Source: Flavipsychrobacter sp. (GTDB lineage: Bacteria > Bacteroidota > Bacteroidia > Chitinophagales > Chitinophagaceae). Taken from it: a stretch of 64,000 bases of DNA. The DNA is taken from assembly GCA_016787265.1 (NCBI GenBank), contig JAEUVF010000005.1:310001-374000 (forward strand). The letters are read 5' to 3'. Positions 35,673 to 43,914 of this stretch are shown in pieces. Under the pieces are notes generated by a model. That model searched no databases. It saw nothing but the letters and a program-made list of their open reading frames with translations, and was not told the origin of the DNA. The position numbers were made by a program, and so were the translations under genes. Numbering within the stretch: position 1 is the stretch's first letter; each line of letters begins with the position of its first letter.

Positions 35673-36813
35673 TCTGTGGTAACCGAATATCAATCCGGTG
35701 TATTCCATCCGCTGTTCTGTTTACCAGCAATTGTCCACCTTCTGCCTGGGCCATTGAAATTGATTTTTTCAGCAGGAGTAATTTGGCAGGATCTACCACA
35801 TTGTTTGTTTGAGGCCGATACTGAAACTTCATCTCAATATCCATTTCCTGCTGGATGGTTAATTGGAGTTGCTGTGCGCGATAGGTTTTAATAAGTGGTA
35901 ACACGGTTTGCAGTAACCGGTAAATTGTGAGTCCGCTTGCAGGCGCTAACGGTTCCTCCAGTTCCATTATGAAATCAACCTCCACCCGGTGATTCACTGC
36001 CCACTGTTCTACCAGTTCATTAATCAGCAACTGTGCATTGGCCTGAAATTCATCAATCGGTTTAATATAATTACACAGAAGCCGGATCTCGTTAATAATA
36101 TGTTCTATATTTTCCCTGCTTTTATTAAGGAAGGACTCGCTAAGGTCTTTTTCCGTTTGAGCGAATTCTATATAGAGCTTGGTTGCCGCCAGTGTTTGAG
36201 CAAAATTCTCATGCAACTGGTGAGCGATAAAGCTTTTTTCTTTTTCTTCTTCTTTAATGGAAAGCCGGTGAAGTGCCTTTTCGGACTCTATTAACTTATT
36301 GGTGTAATTAATTAGCGATTTGTTTTTTCTTCTTAGTTCCAGGAGGCGACTCACCTGGTTTGCTATAATCTGCAAAGCTTCCTGCTGGAAACGGGAAAGC
36401 TGGATATTAGAACTGGAGTCAAATACACAAACGCTACCTACTTTCTGTCCAGAGCTGGTACCGATTGGGGCACCCGCGTAAAAACTAATGCGGGGGTCGC
36501 CATTTACATACGGATTATTTTGAAAGCGGGGATCTCTTGCAGCATCAGGAACCAGCATTACTTCATTTTGCTGGATCGTATAATGACAAAAAGCTTCTTC
36601 TCTGCGGGTTTCTCTGATAGAAATATTTTTTACTGCCTTAAACCATTGCCGGTCTTTATCAATAAAGCTGAGGGCCGCCATCTGACAATTAGTAATATTG
36701 GCCGCCAGTTCAACCAATTGGGAGAAGTCTTCCTCATCTTCAGAATCGAGAATGCCGAATGAATAAAGGTCGGCTAGTCGCATTTCTTCCTGCAAATCGG
36801 GCAAGTTATTCAT
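35656..36813 (-). CDS. GAF-domain histidine-kinase-like protein without recognisable ATPase
   Basis: A 385-residue cytosolic protein. Residues 20-160 form a GAF sensor domain (CQMAALSFIDKDRQWFKAV, FCHYTIQQNEVMLVPDAARD, GSVCVFD). A helical linker leads to a NarX-like dimerisation helix, FIAHQLHENFAQTL, with His201 in the place of the phosphorylated His. The C-terminal part is the size of an HATPase_c domain, but I find no N, G1 or G2 boxes, so ATP binding is doubtful. It could be a phosphotransfer or scaffold protein, or a diverged kinase. No response regulator lies beside it. Confidence 0.82.
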   Translation of the reverse strand: MNNLPDLQEEMRLADLYSFGILDSEDEEDFSQLVELAANITNCQMAALSFIDKDRQWFKAVKNISIRETRREEAFCHYTIQQNEVMLVPDAARDPRFQNNPYVNGDPRISFYAGAPIGTSSGQKVGSVCVFDSSSNIQLSRFQQEALQIIANQVSRLLELRRKNKSLINYTNKLIESEKALHRLSIKEEEKEKSFIAHQLHENFAQTLAATKLYIEFAQTEKDLSESFLNKSRENIEHIINEIRLLCNYIKPIDEFQANAQLLINELVEQWAVNHRVEVDFIMELEEPLAPASGLTIYRLLQTVLPLIKTYRAQQLQLTIQQEMDIEMKFQYRPQTNNVVDPAKLLLLKKSISMAQAEGGQLLVNRTADGIHRIDIRLPQITCPA

Positions 36814-36932
36814 GGTACGGATTTAATTCCTGGAATGGAAAGGGTTACAATATTAACGTTGTCTGGCCAGCAATAGTTTGCCGGGATCTGTCGAAATATT
36901 TCTAATCTCATTATATTCGGGTATACGCACAT

Positions 36933-37496
36933 ATGAATAACATGACGAGATCGCAACTGGAACAACTCTTTTCAACAGAGTCGGCTCAATTGGAGAAACT
37001 GAATGAAATGGTTCGTCGATCCGTTGAAGAAGAAAAACTGCTAACTGAAAAATTGAAAGAATTTGAAGAGCAGCATCCGGGTTTCCAGAGCAGGGTAGCC
37101 GATAAAGTTGCCACTTTCGGGGGCAGCTGGCGCTTTATAATAAGTTTTACGTTCCTGATGTTGGCCTGGATCTTGCTGAATGTATTTTTATTAACAAGAC
37201 CCTTTGATCCCTATCCCTTCATTTTACTTAACTTGTTACTTTCTACCATTGCGGCCCTTCAGGCGCCCATCATCATGATGAGCCAGAACCGAAAGGAAGA
37301 AAAGGATCGCCAGCGCGCCATCAGTGATTATATGATCAATCTGAAGGCTGAAATCGAAGTCCGTAACCTGCACAGCAAACTGGATCTGCTTATTACAGAA
37401 CAAATGCAGACCCTTTTTGAGATTCAGAAAACACAGATTGATATGATGGATGACATGAGGGAGCTTTTGATGAAGATCAAAAAGGCCGATGATTAG
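36933..37496 (+). CDS. DUF1003 membrane protein
   Basis: A 187-residue protein with two membrane segments (FIISFTFLMLAWILLNVFLL and PFILLNLLLSTIAALQAPII). The DUF1003 signature is clear: VADKVATFGGSWRF before TM1, DPYPFILLN between, and APIIMMSQNRKEEKDRQR after TM2. Coiled-coil-prone charged stretches flank both ends (about 10-50 and 130-180). Function is not established. It lies upstream of the baeRF3-like gene and PEP synthase on the same strand with gaps of 55 and 22 bp. Confidence 0.88.
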   Translation: MNNMTRSQLEQLFSTESAQLEKLNEMVRRSVEEEKLLTEKLKEFEEQHPGFQSRVADKVATFGGSWRFIISFTFLMLAWILLNVFLLTRPFDPYPFILLNLLLSTIAALQAPIIMMSQNRKEEKDRQRAISDYMINLKAEIEVRNLHSKLDLLITEQMQTLFEIQKTQIDMMDDMRELLMKIKKADD

Positions 37497-37551
37497 TATC
37501 AATCTTTGCTTACAGAGTTCTATCTAGTTTCGTAACGAAATCTGACCGGAT

Positions 37552-38541
37552 ATGATTCCAGCACTTACACCAGACCTGAGAAAGGTATTGGAGGCGGTTC
37601 ATTATCGGCCTGCAATATCTATTGTATTGCCGTTTGATCCAAAAATGACGGCAAAGGACAGTTTGTCCACCTCATTAAAAAGCACCTGTGACAAGGTGGA
37701 AAAATCCCTGCTGAAGCAATATCCCGCCGAACTGGCGTTGCTATTGCTCCAACGTTTACGAAGTCTGCTGAATCAGCTGAATTACAGTACACATAAAAAG
37801 AGTATTGCACTGTTTCTCTCTCCGGTATTTGAGAAACTGTTGTATCTCGATATGGATGTGGTGCCGAAAATTATCATTGATGATTCCTTCGAAATCCGGG
37901 ATCTGATTGATTGCAAAATAGTTTCACGGAAATTCCTGGTATTGTTGCTGCATAGTCAGCATATGCATATTCTTCTGGGAGAACCGGGTAAACAGCAACG
38001 TATTCTTTCTGCCCCCATTGAATATTCATTGCCTACCTCCATTAAACAGGCCGATCAAACCCTTGAACAATTAATACGGGCTTACCAATTGCCGGCATTT
38101 GTATTGGGAGAGGAAAAGTTGATTGGGATCTTCAGTAACGCAAACAATTGTACCGGAAGCATCATTGATTTCATCAGGTTTAATGGTACCGAGAAAGATT
38201 CGGATCAAATTGACCAGCTGCTCAAACCTTATCTTGAAAAATGGTCAGACTGGAAAGAGGCGGCAGTGTTGCAGCGATTGAAGGAAGCTGCTAAATCGCA
38301 ACGATTGACAATCGGCATGTCAGAAGTTTGGAAGGAAGCCATGCACCACAATGGCAAGTTGCTGGTAGTGGAACGCGGATTTCATTTCGATGGATTTCAA
38401 CCCCACAATCCATACTCTTATGTGAAGGATGCGGTGGATGAGATTATTGAAAAAGTACTGGAATCAGGAGGAGATGTTGAATTTGTGAAGCAAGGAAAGC
38501 TGACTGACCAGGGACAAATTGCACTGGTTCGTTTTTATTGA
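37552..38541 (+). CDS. baeRF3-like (archaeo-eukaryotic release-factor family) protein
   Basis: A 329-residue cytosolic protein that fits the bacterial relatives of archaeo-eukaryotic release factor 1 (baeRF group 3). Marks are the N-terminal ISIVLPFDPKM strand, KKSIALFLSPVFEKLLYLDMDV, KFLVLLLHSQHMHILLGE (126-143) and the end block VDEIIEKVLESGGDVEFV with GQIALVRFY. These proteins are predicted to act on stalled or hibernating ribosomes. The GGQ of true release factors is not seen. The ppsA gene starts 22 bp downstream. Confidence 0.75.
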   Translation: MIPALTPDLRKVLEAVHYRPAISIVLPFDPKMTAKDSLSTSLKSTCDKVEKSLLKQYPAELALLLLQRLRSLLNQLNYSTHKKSIALFLSPVFEKLLYLDMDVVPKIIIDDSFEIRDLIDCKIVSRKFLVLLLHSQHMHILLGEPGKQQRILSAPIEYSLPTSIKQADQTLEQLIRAYQLPAFVLGEEKLIGIFSNANNCTGSIIDFIRFNGTEKDSDQIDQLLKPYLEKWSDWKEAAVLQRLKEAAKSQRLTIGMSEVWKEAMHHNGKLLVVERGFHFDGFQPHNPYSYVKDAVDEIIEKVLESGGDVEFVKQGKLTDQGQIALVRFY

Positions 38542-38563
38542 ATCTGTGTTCAACAGTATAATT

Positions 38564-40966
38564 ATGAGTAAATCAGCCTGGATCAGACGCTTTCGCGAAA
38601 TCGGTCTAACAGATGTACCCAGCGTGGGTGGTAAAAATGCCTCCCTGGGTGAAATGATATCCCGCCTCGCTTCCTTTGGAATTCCGGTTCCTGACGGCTT
38701 TGCTACAACTGCCCTCGCATTTGAAGATTTTCTTAGCCAGAACAGCTTGCATCTGCCGTTGCGCGAACTTATCCAGCAACTGGATCATGTTCAGTACAGC
38801 AATCTTCGTGAAATCGGATCTGCAGCCCGCAAGTTGTTGATGGAAGCAGAATTGCCCATTCATTTAAAGCAGGCTGTACTGGATGCCTATAAGGAACTTG
38901 GAAAGGAAGAACCAATTGCTGTTGCTGTGAGAAGCAGTGCCACTGCTGAAGATTTACCCGAAGCCAGTTTTGCAGGTCAGCACGAATCCTATCTGAATAT
39001 CCGGGGAGAAGATGCCCTGTTGCAGGCAGTGAAAAAATGTTTTGCATCTCTTTATACCGACCGGGCCATTAAATACCGGGAGGATCATGGATTTCAGCAC
39101 GAAAAAGTAGCGTTATCAGTGGGCGTTCAGATAATGGTTCGTTCTGATATTTCCTGCTCGGGTGTGCTTTTTACGTTGGAGCCTGAATCCGGTTTCCGGG
39201 ATATTATTCATATTTCCGGTGTATGGGGCCTTGGAGAAAACATTGTGCAGGGGACCGTTACGCCGGATGAATTTATGGTGTTCAAACCTACTTTGGGTAA
39301 AACAAAGCAACCGATTCTGCAGAAGCGGCTCGGTGAAAAGGAACAGACGATGATTTATGGCGATACTGCTGAAACTCCTGTTCTCAACCTTCCTACTCCA
39401 CCCGAAAAGCGGGACGTGTTTGTTCTTACCGATGAGGAGATCGTCCAGCTTGCCACCTGGTCCGGGATCATTGAAGAGCACTATGCCAAACCCATGGATA
39501 TTGAATGGGCAAAGGATGGATTGCAAGATCAGCTCTATATCATCCAGGCCCGTCCGGAAACAGTCCATTCCCGTGCGAATCCACTGTTGCAGAAAGAATA
39601 TAAAATTGAGAAAGCAGGTGCAAGAGTAATAACATCCGGCCAGGCGATTGGATCTGCTGTTGCCATGGGTACTGCCAGGTTGCTGAAGAGCACTGCTGAA
39701 GCTGATAAACTCCAACCCGGCGAGATCATTGTAACAGATCTTACCAGCCCTGATTGGGATCCCATTCTAAAAAAATCTGCCGCGATTATCACCAATAAAG
39801 GCGGGCGTACCAGTCACGCTTCAATAGTTGCCCGTGAGCTGGGTGTGCCTGCAATCGTTGGATGTGAGAATGCAACGGAACAAATAAAGGATGGTCAGCT
39901 CATTACGGTATCCTGTTGTGAAGGAAAAACGGGGAGGGTTTATGAAGGCTTGCTGAAACTGGAAACGATTGAGCATGATTTCAGTACCATCAACAAGCCC
40001 GAAAAGACCGGCATCATGCTTATTACCGGTGATCCTGAAAAAGCTTTCCAGTTATCTTTTTATCCAAATGATGGAGTGGGATTGATGCGTATGGAATTCA
40101 TCATCACGCATGCCATCAAAGTTCATCCGATGGCATTGGTGCAGTTTGATGAACTGGCGGAAGAATCAGAAGAAAAGCAGGCTATCGCAACACTTACTAA
40201 AGGATATGCTGATAAGAAAGAATATTTTATTGACAAACTTTCACAGGGTATAGCTGCCATCGCAGCCGCTTTTTATCCTAAACCTGTAATCCTTCGGATG
40301 AGTGATTTCAAATCGAATGAATACGCCAACCTGCTTGGCGGTGCTGCATTTGAACCCAAAGAAGAAAATCCCATGATTGGTTTCAGGGGTGCCTCCCGCT
40401 ATTATCATGAAAAGTATAGAGAAGGATTCCGCCTGGAATGTGAAGCCGTAAAACGTGTGAGAGAAGAAATGGGTCTCACGAATGTTAAAGTCATGATCCC
40501 TTTCTGCCGCACTGTGGAAGAAGCAGCAAAAGTGGCGGAACAGATGAAACTATTTGGTTTGGAAAGAGGTGCTAATGATCTTGAACTTTACATGATGGTG
40601 GAGATTCCCAGTAATGTGTTACTGGCAAAAGAGTTCGCCCGCTATTTTGATGGTTTTTCTATAGGATCCAATGACCTCACTCAACTGACACTTGGTGTGG
40701 ATCGCGATTCAGCCCTGGTAAGTCCTCTCTTTAATGAACAGAATCCCGCCGCCAGGGAAATGATCCGCCTCGCTATTGAATATGCTCATACTGCCGGGCG
40801 ACCAATCGGTTTATGCGGACAGGCGCCCAGTGATGATCCCTCCTTTGCCCGCTTCCTGGTGGAAGCAGGAATTGATACCATCTCCTTTAACCCGGATGCG
40901 CTGCTGAAAGGCATGGAAAATGTTTTACGGGAAACGAAGGAGACGAAGGAGACGAAGGAGGCATAG
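38564..40966 (+). CDS. ppsA: phosphoenolpyruvate synthase
   Basis: Converts pyruvate, ATP and water to PEP, AMP and phosphate, the first step of gluconeogenesis from pyruvate. The 800 residues compare with about 790 in E. coli. The ATG at 38564 (MSKSAWIRRF) is preferred to an upstream start. Domains: N-terminal ATP-grasp-like PEP/pyruvate-binding part (AVRSSATAEDLPEASFAGQHES, 120-142), central phosphohistidine domain with His418 in GGRTSHASIVAREL, and C-terminal PEP TIM barrel (FRGASRYY, SIGSNDLTQLTLGVDRDS, GLCGQAP). The C-terminus ends in a KETKETKETKEA-type tail encoded by a tandem repeat. No PPDK-type regulatory gene adjoins it. Confidence 0.95.
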   Translation: MSKSAWIRRFREIGLTDVPSVGGKNASLGEMISRLASFGIPVPDGFATTALAFEDFLSQNSLHLPLRELIQQLDHVQYSNLREIGSAARKLLMEAELPIHLKQAVLDAYKELGKEEPIAVAVRSSATAEDLPEASFAGQHESYLNIRGEDALLQAVKKCFASLYTDRAIKYREDHGFQHEKVALSVGVQIMVRSDISCSGVLFTLEPESGFRDIIHISGVWGLGENIVQGTVTPDEFMVFKPTLGKTKQPILQKRLGEKEQTMIYGDTAETPVLNLPTPPEKRDVFVLTDEEIVQLATWSGIIEEHYAKPMDIEWAKDGLQDQLYIIQARPETVHSRANPLLQKEYKIEKAGARVITSGQAIGSAVAMGTARLLKSTAEADKLQPGEIIVTDLTSPDWDPILKKSAAIITNKGGRTSHASIVARELGVPAIVGCENATEQIKDGQLITVSCCEGKTGRVYEGLLKLETIEHDFSTINKPEKTGIMLITGDPEKAFQLSFYPNDGVGLMRMEFIITHAIKVHPMALVQFDELAEESEEKQAIATLTKGYADKKEYFIDKLSQGIAAIAAAFYPKPVILRMSDFKSNEYANLLGGAAFEPKEENPMIGFRGASRYYHEKYREGFRLECEAVKRVREEMGLTNVKVMIPFCRTVEEAAKVAEQMKLFGLERGANDLELYMMVEIPSNVLLAKEFARYFDGFSIGSNDLTQLTLGVDRDSALVSPLFNEQNPAAREMIRLAIEYAHTAGRPIGLCGQAPSDDPSFARFLVEAGIDTISFNPDALLKGMENVLRETKETKETKEA

Positions 40967-41014
40967 GAGACAGAGGAGTAGTCCCGTCTCCCGTCTCCCG
41001 CCTCCTTTGTCTCC
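40934..41014. repeat. tandem 9-nt repeat and hairpin at the end of ppsA
   Basis: ACGAAGGAG is repeated three times (40934-40960) and encodes the Thr-Lys-Glu tail of PEP synthase. The region 40948-40962 pairs with 41000-41014 (14 of 15 positions) across a 37-nt loop, and 40982-41014 is almost pure pyrimidine. It may act as a terminator but lacks a T-run. Confidence 0.6.
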
Positions 41015-41100
41015 GTGATTTAAAATGTTAAATTGTCCTTTCTTTTAAATTTCCCACAAATTCTTCAATTTATAAGAAAGCTCCTGCGATTGTAAATCCA

Positions 41101-41108
41101 TACATTTG
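41101..41108 (+). promoter_or_regulatory. -7 promoter box for the ArsR-RND operon
   Basis: A perfect TACATTTG, 22 bp before the arsR-like ATG at 41131. The sequence upstream is AT-rich. No clear -33 TTG is placed correctly and I see no evident ArsR-type palindrome. Confidence 0.55.
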
Positions 41109-41130
41109 CATCCTTCAATGAATTTTAATC

Positions 41131-41406
41131 ATGGATTGGAAACAGTTTGAGAAAGTGTCAAAGGCAATGGGTGATCAGAACCGCCTCCGAATCCTCGAAG
41201 CAATTTCAAAGAAAAAAGGTGTTTTGGAATGTGCTGCTATTGTTCAGAAACTGGACCTGGCACAGCCTTCCATCAGTCATCACATCAAAACCCTGGTGGA
41301 AGCTGGACTGATCGAACCTGAAAAATCCGGTCGCAATTACACGTACATCCTGAACACTGAGCTGCTTGATAAGTATATCAAAAAGCTGAAGACGATTGCC
41401 GGCTAA
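41131..41406 (+). CDS. ArsR-family winged-helix regulator
   Basis: A 91-residue transcription factor. The winged helix is visible: MGDQNRLRILEAISKK, then LAQPSISHHIKTLVEAGLIEP (recognition helix) and a wing SGRNYTYILN. The helix-3 position that carries the metal-binding Cys pair in ArsR/SmtB reads VLECAAI with one Cys, so classical arsenite binding is uncertain. It is followed after 33 bp by the tolC-like gene, so it probably represses the efflux operon and its own expression. Confidence 0.92.
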   Translation: MDWKQFEKVSKAMGDQNRLRILEAISKKKGVLECAAIVQKLDLAQPSISHHIKTLVEAGLIEPEKSGRNYTYILNTELLDKYIKKLKTIAG

Positions 41407-41439
41407 ACAAGCCAAAGTAGAAGCGAAACAAATCAAAAG

Positions 41440-42753
41440 ATGAGAACCAAGTTACTCTTGTCCGCACTCCTGATAGGGTGGTTACAGGGCAATGGACAGG
41501 CTGTTCCCGACAGTTTGCCAAAACAACTGGACCTGGAAAAGGCCATTGCATTTTCCCTTAAGTACCAACCCCTGGTGCAGCAGTCAGAAATTGACCAGAA
41601 AATCACAGCAGCCAATATCCGCAACAAGTTGGCAGACTGGTATCCGCAGGTGAATTTTAACTATAACCTGCAGCACAACTTCGTGGTACAAACAAATATC
41701 ATTGGCGGTAACCCCGTGAAGCTGGGTGTCGACAATGTTTCTGCCCTGCAGTTTACAATGTCGCAGACTCTCTTCAACCGGGATGTATTATTGGCCCGCA
41801 GAACCCGCACCGATGTACAGCAACAGGCACTGCAAACCACCAAACAACGCAAGATTGATATTGTGGTGGCAGTTTCCAAAGCCTACTACGATGTACTGGC
41901 TACTACGCAGCAGGTGAAGGTGGCGGATGAAAATATCCGTCGCATTGAACGCAGCCTGCAGGATGCAAAATTCCAGTATGATGCCGGAGTAGCTGACAAG
42001 ACAGATTTCAAGCGGGCTACCATCGCACTCAATAATGCAAAGGCATCTAAAATTGCGAATGCGGAAATTCTGAAAGCAAAACAGGAATATCTGAAATCGG
42101 TGATGGGTTATCCGGTTGATGCGCCAATCGATTTGCTATATGATAGTGCAGCACTGGAACAATCCATCACCGCACCGGCTGATGAAAATCCGGAACTGAA
42201 TAACCGGATTGAATATCAGTTGATCACCACACAAATCAAATTACAGGAAGCAAATCTCAAATACAATAAGTGGGCCTACCTGCCGAATGTATCACTGAAT
42301 GGCGCCTATAACCTGAACTACCTGAACAATCAGTTTTCGAAACTGTACAATGTGAACTATCCTGCTTCTTTTGCAGCCATCACACTGGGTTTCCCGATTT
42401 TTCAGGGAGGTAAAAGAAAGTCTGCCATCGATGCGGCGGAATGGCAACTGGAGCGCAGCAAACTGGATCTGCTCAGCCTGAAGAATTCTGTGAATGCGGC
42501 GTACTCACAGGCAATAGCAACATATAAAAGCACCTATACCAATTACCTGGCGCTGAAGGAAAACCTGGATCTCGCGCGGGAAGTATATGATGTTATTCAG
42601 TTGCAGTATCGGAATGGTATTAAAACCTACCTGGAAGTGATCAACGCGGAAACAGATCTTCGTACCGCCACCATCAATTATTATACAGCACTCTATAATG
42701 TACTGGCCAGTAAAGTGGACGTACAGAAAGAACTCGGACAATTTAACTATTAA
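41440..42753 (+). CDS. TolC-family outer membrane efflux channel
   Basis: A 437-residue outer-membrane protein with a signal sequence (LLLSALLIGWLQGNGQA). The two internally related TolC halves are visible: DLEKAIAFSLKYQPLVQQSEID at the start of the first and YQLITTQIKLQEANLKYNKWAYLPNV at the second. Long coiled helices include KVADENIRRIERSLQDAKFQYDAG, and the NGIKTYLEVINAETDLRTA block is typical of the family. It forms the exit duct of the RND pump encoded next, 9 bp downstream. Confidence 0.94.
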   Translation: MRTKLLLSALLIGWLQGNGQAVPDSLPKQLDLEKAIAFSLKYQPLVQQSEIDQKITAANIRNKLADWYPQVNFNYNLQHNFVVQTNIIGGNPVKLGVDNVSALQFTMSQTLFNRDVLLARRTRTDVQQQALQTTKQRKIDIVVAVSKAYYDVLATTQQVKVADENIRRIERSLQDAKFQYDAGVADKTDFKRATIALNNAKASKIANAEILKAKQEYLKSVMGYPVDAPIDLLYDSAALEQSITAPADENPELNNRIEYQLITTQIKLQEANLKYNKWAYLPNVSLNGAYNLNYLNNQFSKLYNVNYPASFAAITLGFPIFQGGKRKSAIDAAEWQLERSKLDLLSLKNSVNAAYSQAIATYKSTYTNYLALKENLDLAREVYDVIQLQYRNGIKTYLEVINAETDLRTATINYYTALYNVLASKVDVQKELGQFNY

Positions 42754-42762
42754 TCAACTGGT

Positions 42763-43884
42763 ATGAGAAGCATTTTTTATACAGCCTTTATCGGATCAAT
42801 TCTTTTAGCAGCCTGTGGTCAGCAACCACAACAGGCTGGTCCCATGGCTCCTGCAGCAGTGAATGTAACACTGGAAGCTGTAAAGCCGGGTAATCCACTA
42901 TATTTCGATGAATTTCCTGCTACTTTAACTGCCCTTAACCAGGTGGAACTGCGTGCACAGGTCAGCGGTTTTATTACCGGTATTCATTTTAAAGATGGTC
43001 AACGCGTACGCAAAGGCCAACTGCTCTACAGTATCGATGCGCAACTTTATAATGCAAATTACCAGCAGGCAGTAGCCAACCTGAATGTACAGGAAGCCAA
43101 CCTGGCCCGTGCACAGAAAGATGCAGATCGTTATCATGAACTGCAGAAAAATGATGCTGTTGCCCGTCAGCTCGTAGATAATGCGGATGCTGCACTGGAA
43201 GTAGCGAAAAAACAGGTAGATGCAGCCAAAGCCTCTATTTCAGCTGCGCAAACAAGTGTTCGGTATACACGCATCACTGCCCCATTTGACGGTCTGATTG
43301 GTATCTCCCTGGTTAAACCAGGTGCACCGGTTACAGCCGGACAAACCATTCTCAATACGGTTTCAACTACCGGAGAGATGGCTGTTGATTTCAACCTGGA
43401 TCAATCACAGATTTATCGCTTCAGTCAAATGTTGAACACAGCACCCAAAGATTCCACCTTCCGTTTGGCTTTCGGTAGTGATGAATATCCTGCACCGGGT
43501 AAACTTGTGTTACTGGATCGTGCAGTAGATGCGCAAACCGGAACTATTAAAGCAAGAGTAGTATTCCCAAACAAAAATGAAAGACTGCGGGCCGGCATGA
43601 ATGGAACCCTGAAAGTAAAGAATCAGACCGGTGAACAGGCATTGCTGATTCCACATAAAGCAGTGGTTGAACAACTGGGTGAATTCTTCGTTTACAAAAA
43701 GACAGATAGCAGTACGGTGACACAACAAAAAGTTGTGCTGGGTACACCTATTGGGGCGGATATCATTATCCAATCCGGATTGCAGGCAGGTGATTCCATC
43801 GTTACACAGGGGGTACAAAACCTGCGTGAAGGCGCGAAAATTGTTTCTGTTCCGCCAGCAGCACCTGCTCCAGCCAAACATTAA
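42763..43884 (+). CDS. RND efflux periplasmic adaptor (membrane fusion) lipoprotein
   Basis: A 373-residue adaptor linking the inner-membrane pump to TolC. The lipoprotein signal is SILLAACGQ. The AcrA-type layout is clear: a first lipoyl half (VELRAQVSGFITGIHFKDGQRV), a helical hairpin (NYQQAVANLNVQEANLARAQKDADRY), the second lipoyl half (TRITAPFDGLIGISLVKPGAPV), a beta-barrel (RLRAGMNGTLKV) and the membrane-proximal domain (IIQSGLQAGDSIVTQGVQNLREGAK). Confidence 0.95.
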   Translation: MRSIFYTAFIGSILLAACGQQPQQAGPMAPAAVNVTLEAVKPGNPLYFDEFPATLTALNQVELRAQVSGFITGIHFKDGQRVRKGQLLYSIDAQLYNANYQQAVANLNVQEANLARAQKDADRYHELQKNDAVARQLVDNADAALEVAKKQVDAAKASISAAQTSVRYTRITAPFDGLIGISLVKPGAPVTAGQTILNTVSTTGEMAVDFNLDQSQIYRFSQMLNTAPKDSTFRLAFGSDEYPAPGKLVLLDRAVDAQTGTIKARVVFPNKNERLRAGMNGTLKVKNQTGEQALLIPHKAVVEQLGEFFVYKKTDSSTVTQQKVVLGTPIGADIIIQSGLQAGDSIVTQGVQNLREGAKIVSVPPAAPAPAKH

Positions 43885-43914
43885 CTCCGATTCATCAGAA
43901 GAAGTACGAATAGC

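Noticed and set aside
39116..39715. 199-codon minus-strand frame inside ppsA
   Set aside because: PEP synthase motifs are continuous on the plus strand; the antisense frame is composition-driven.
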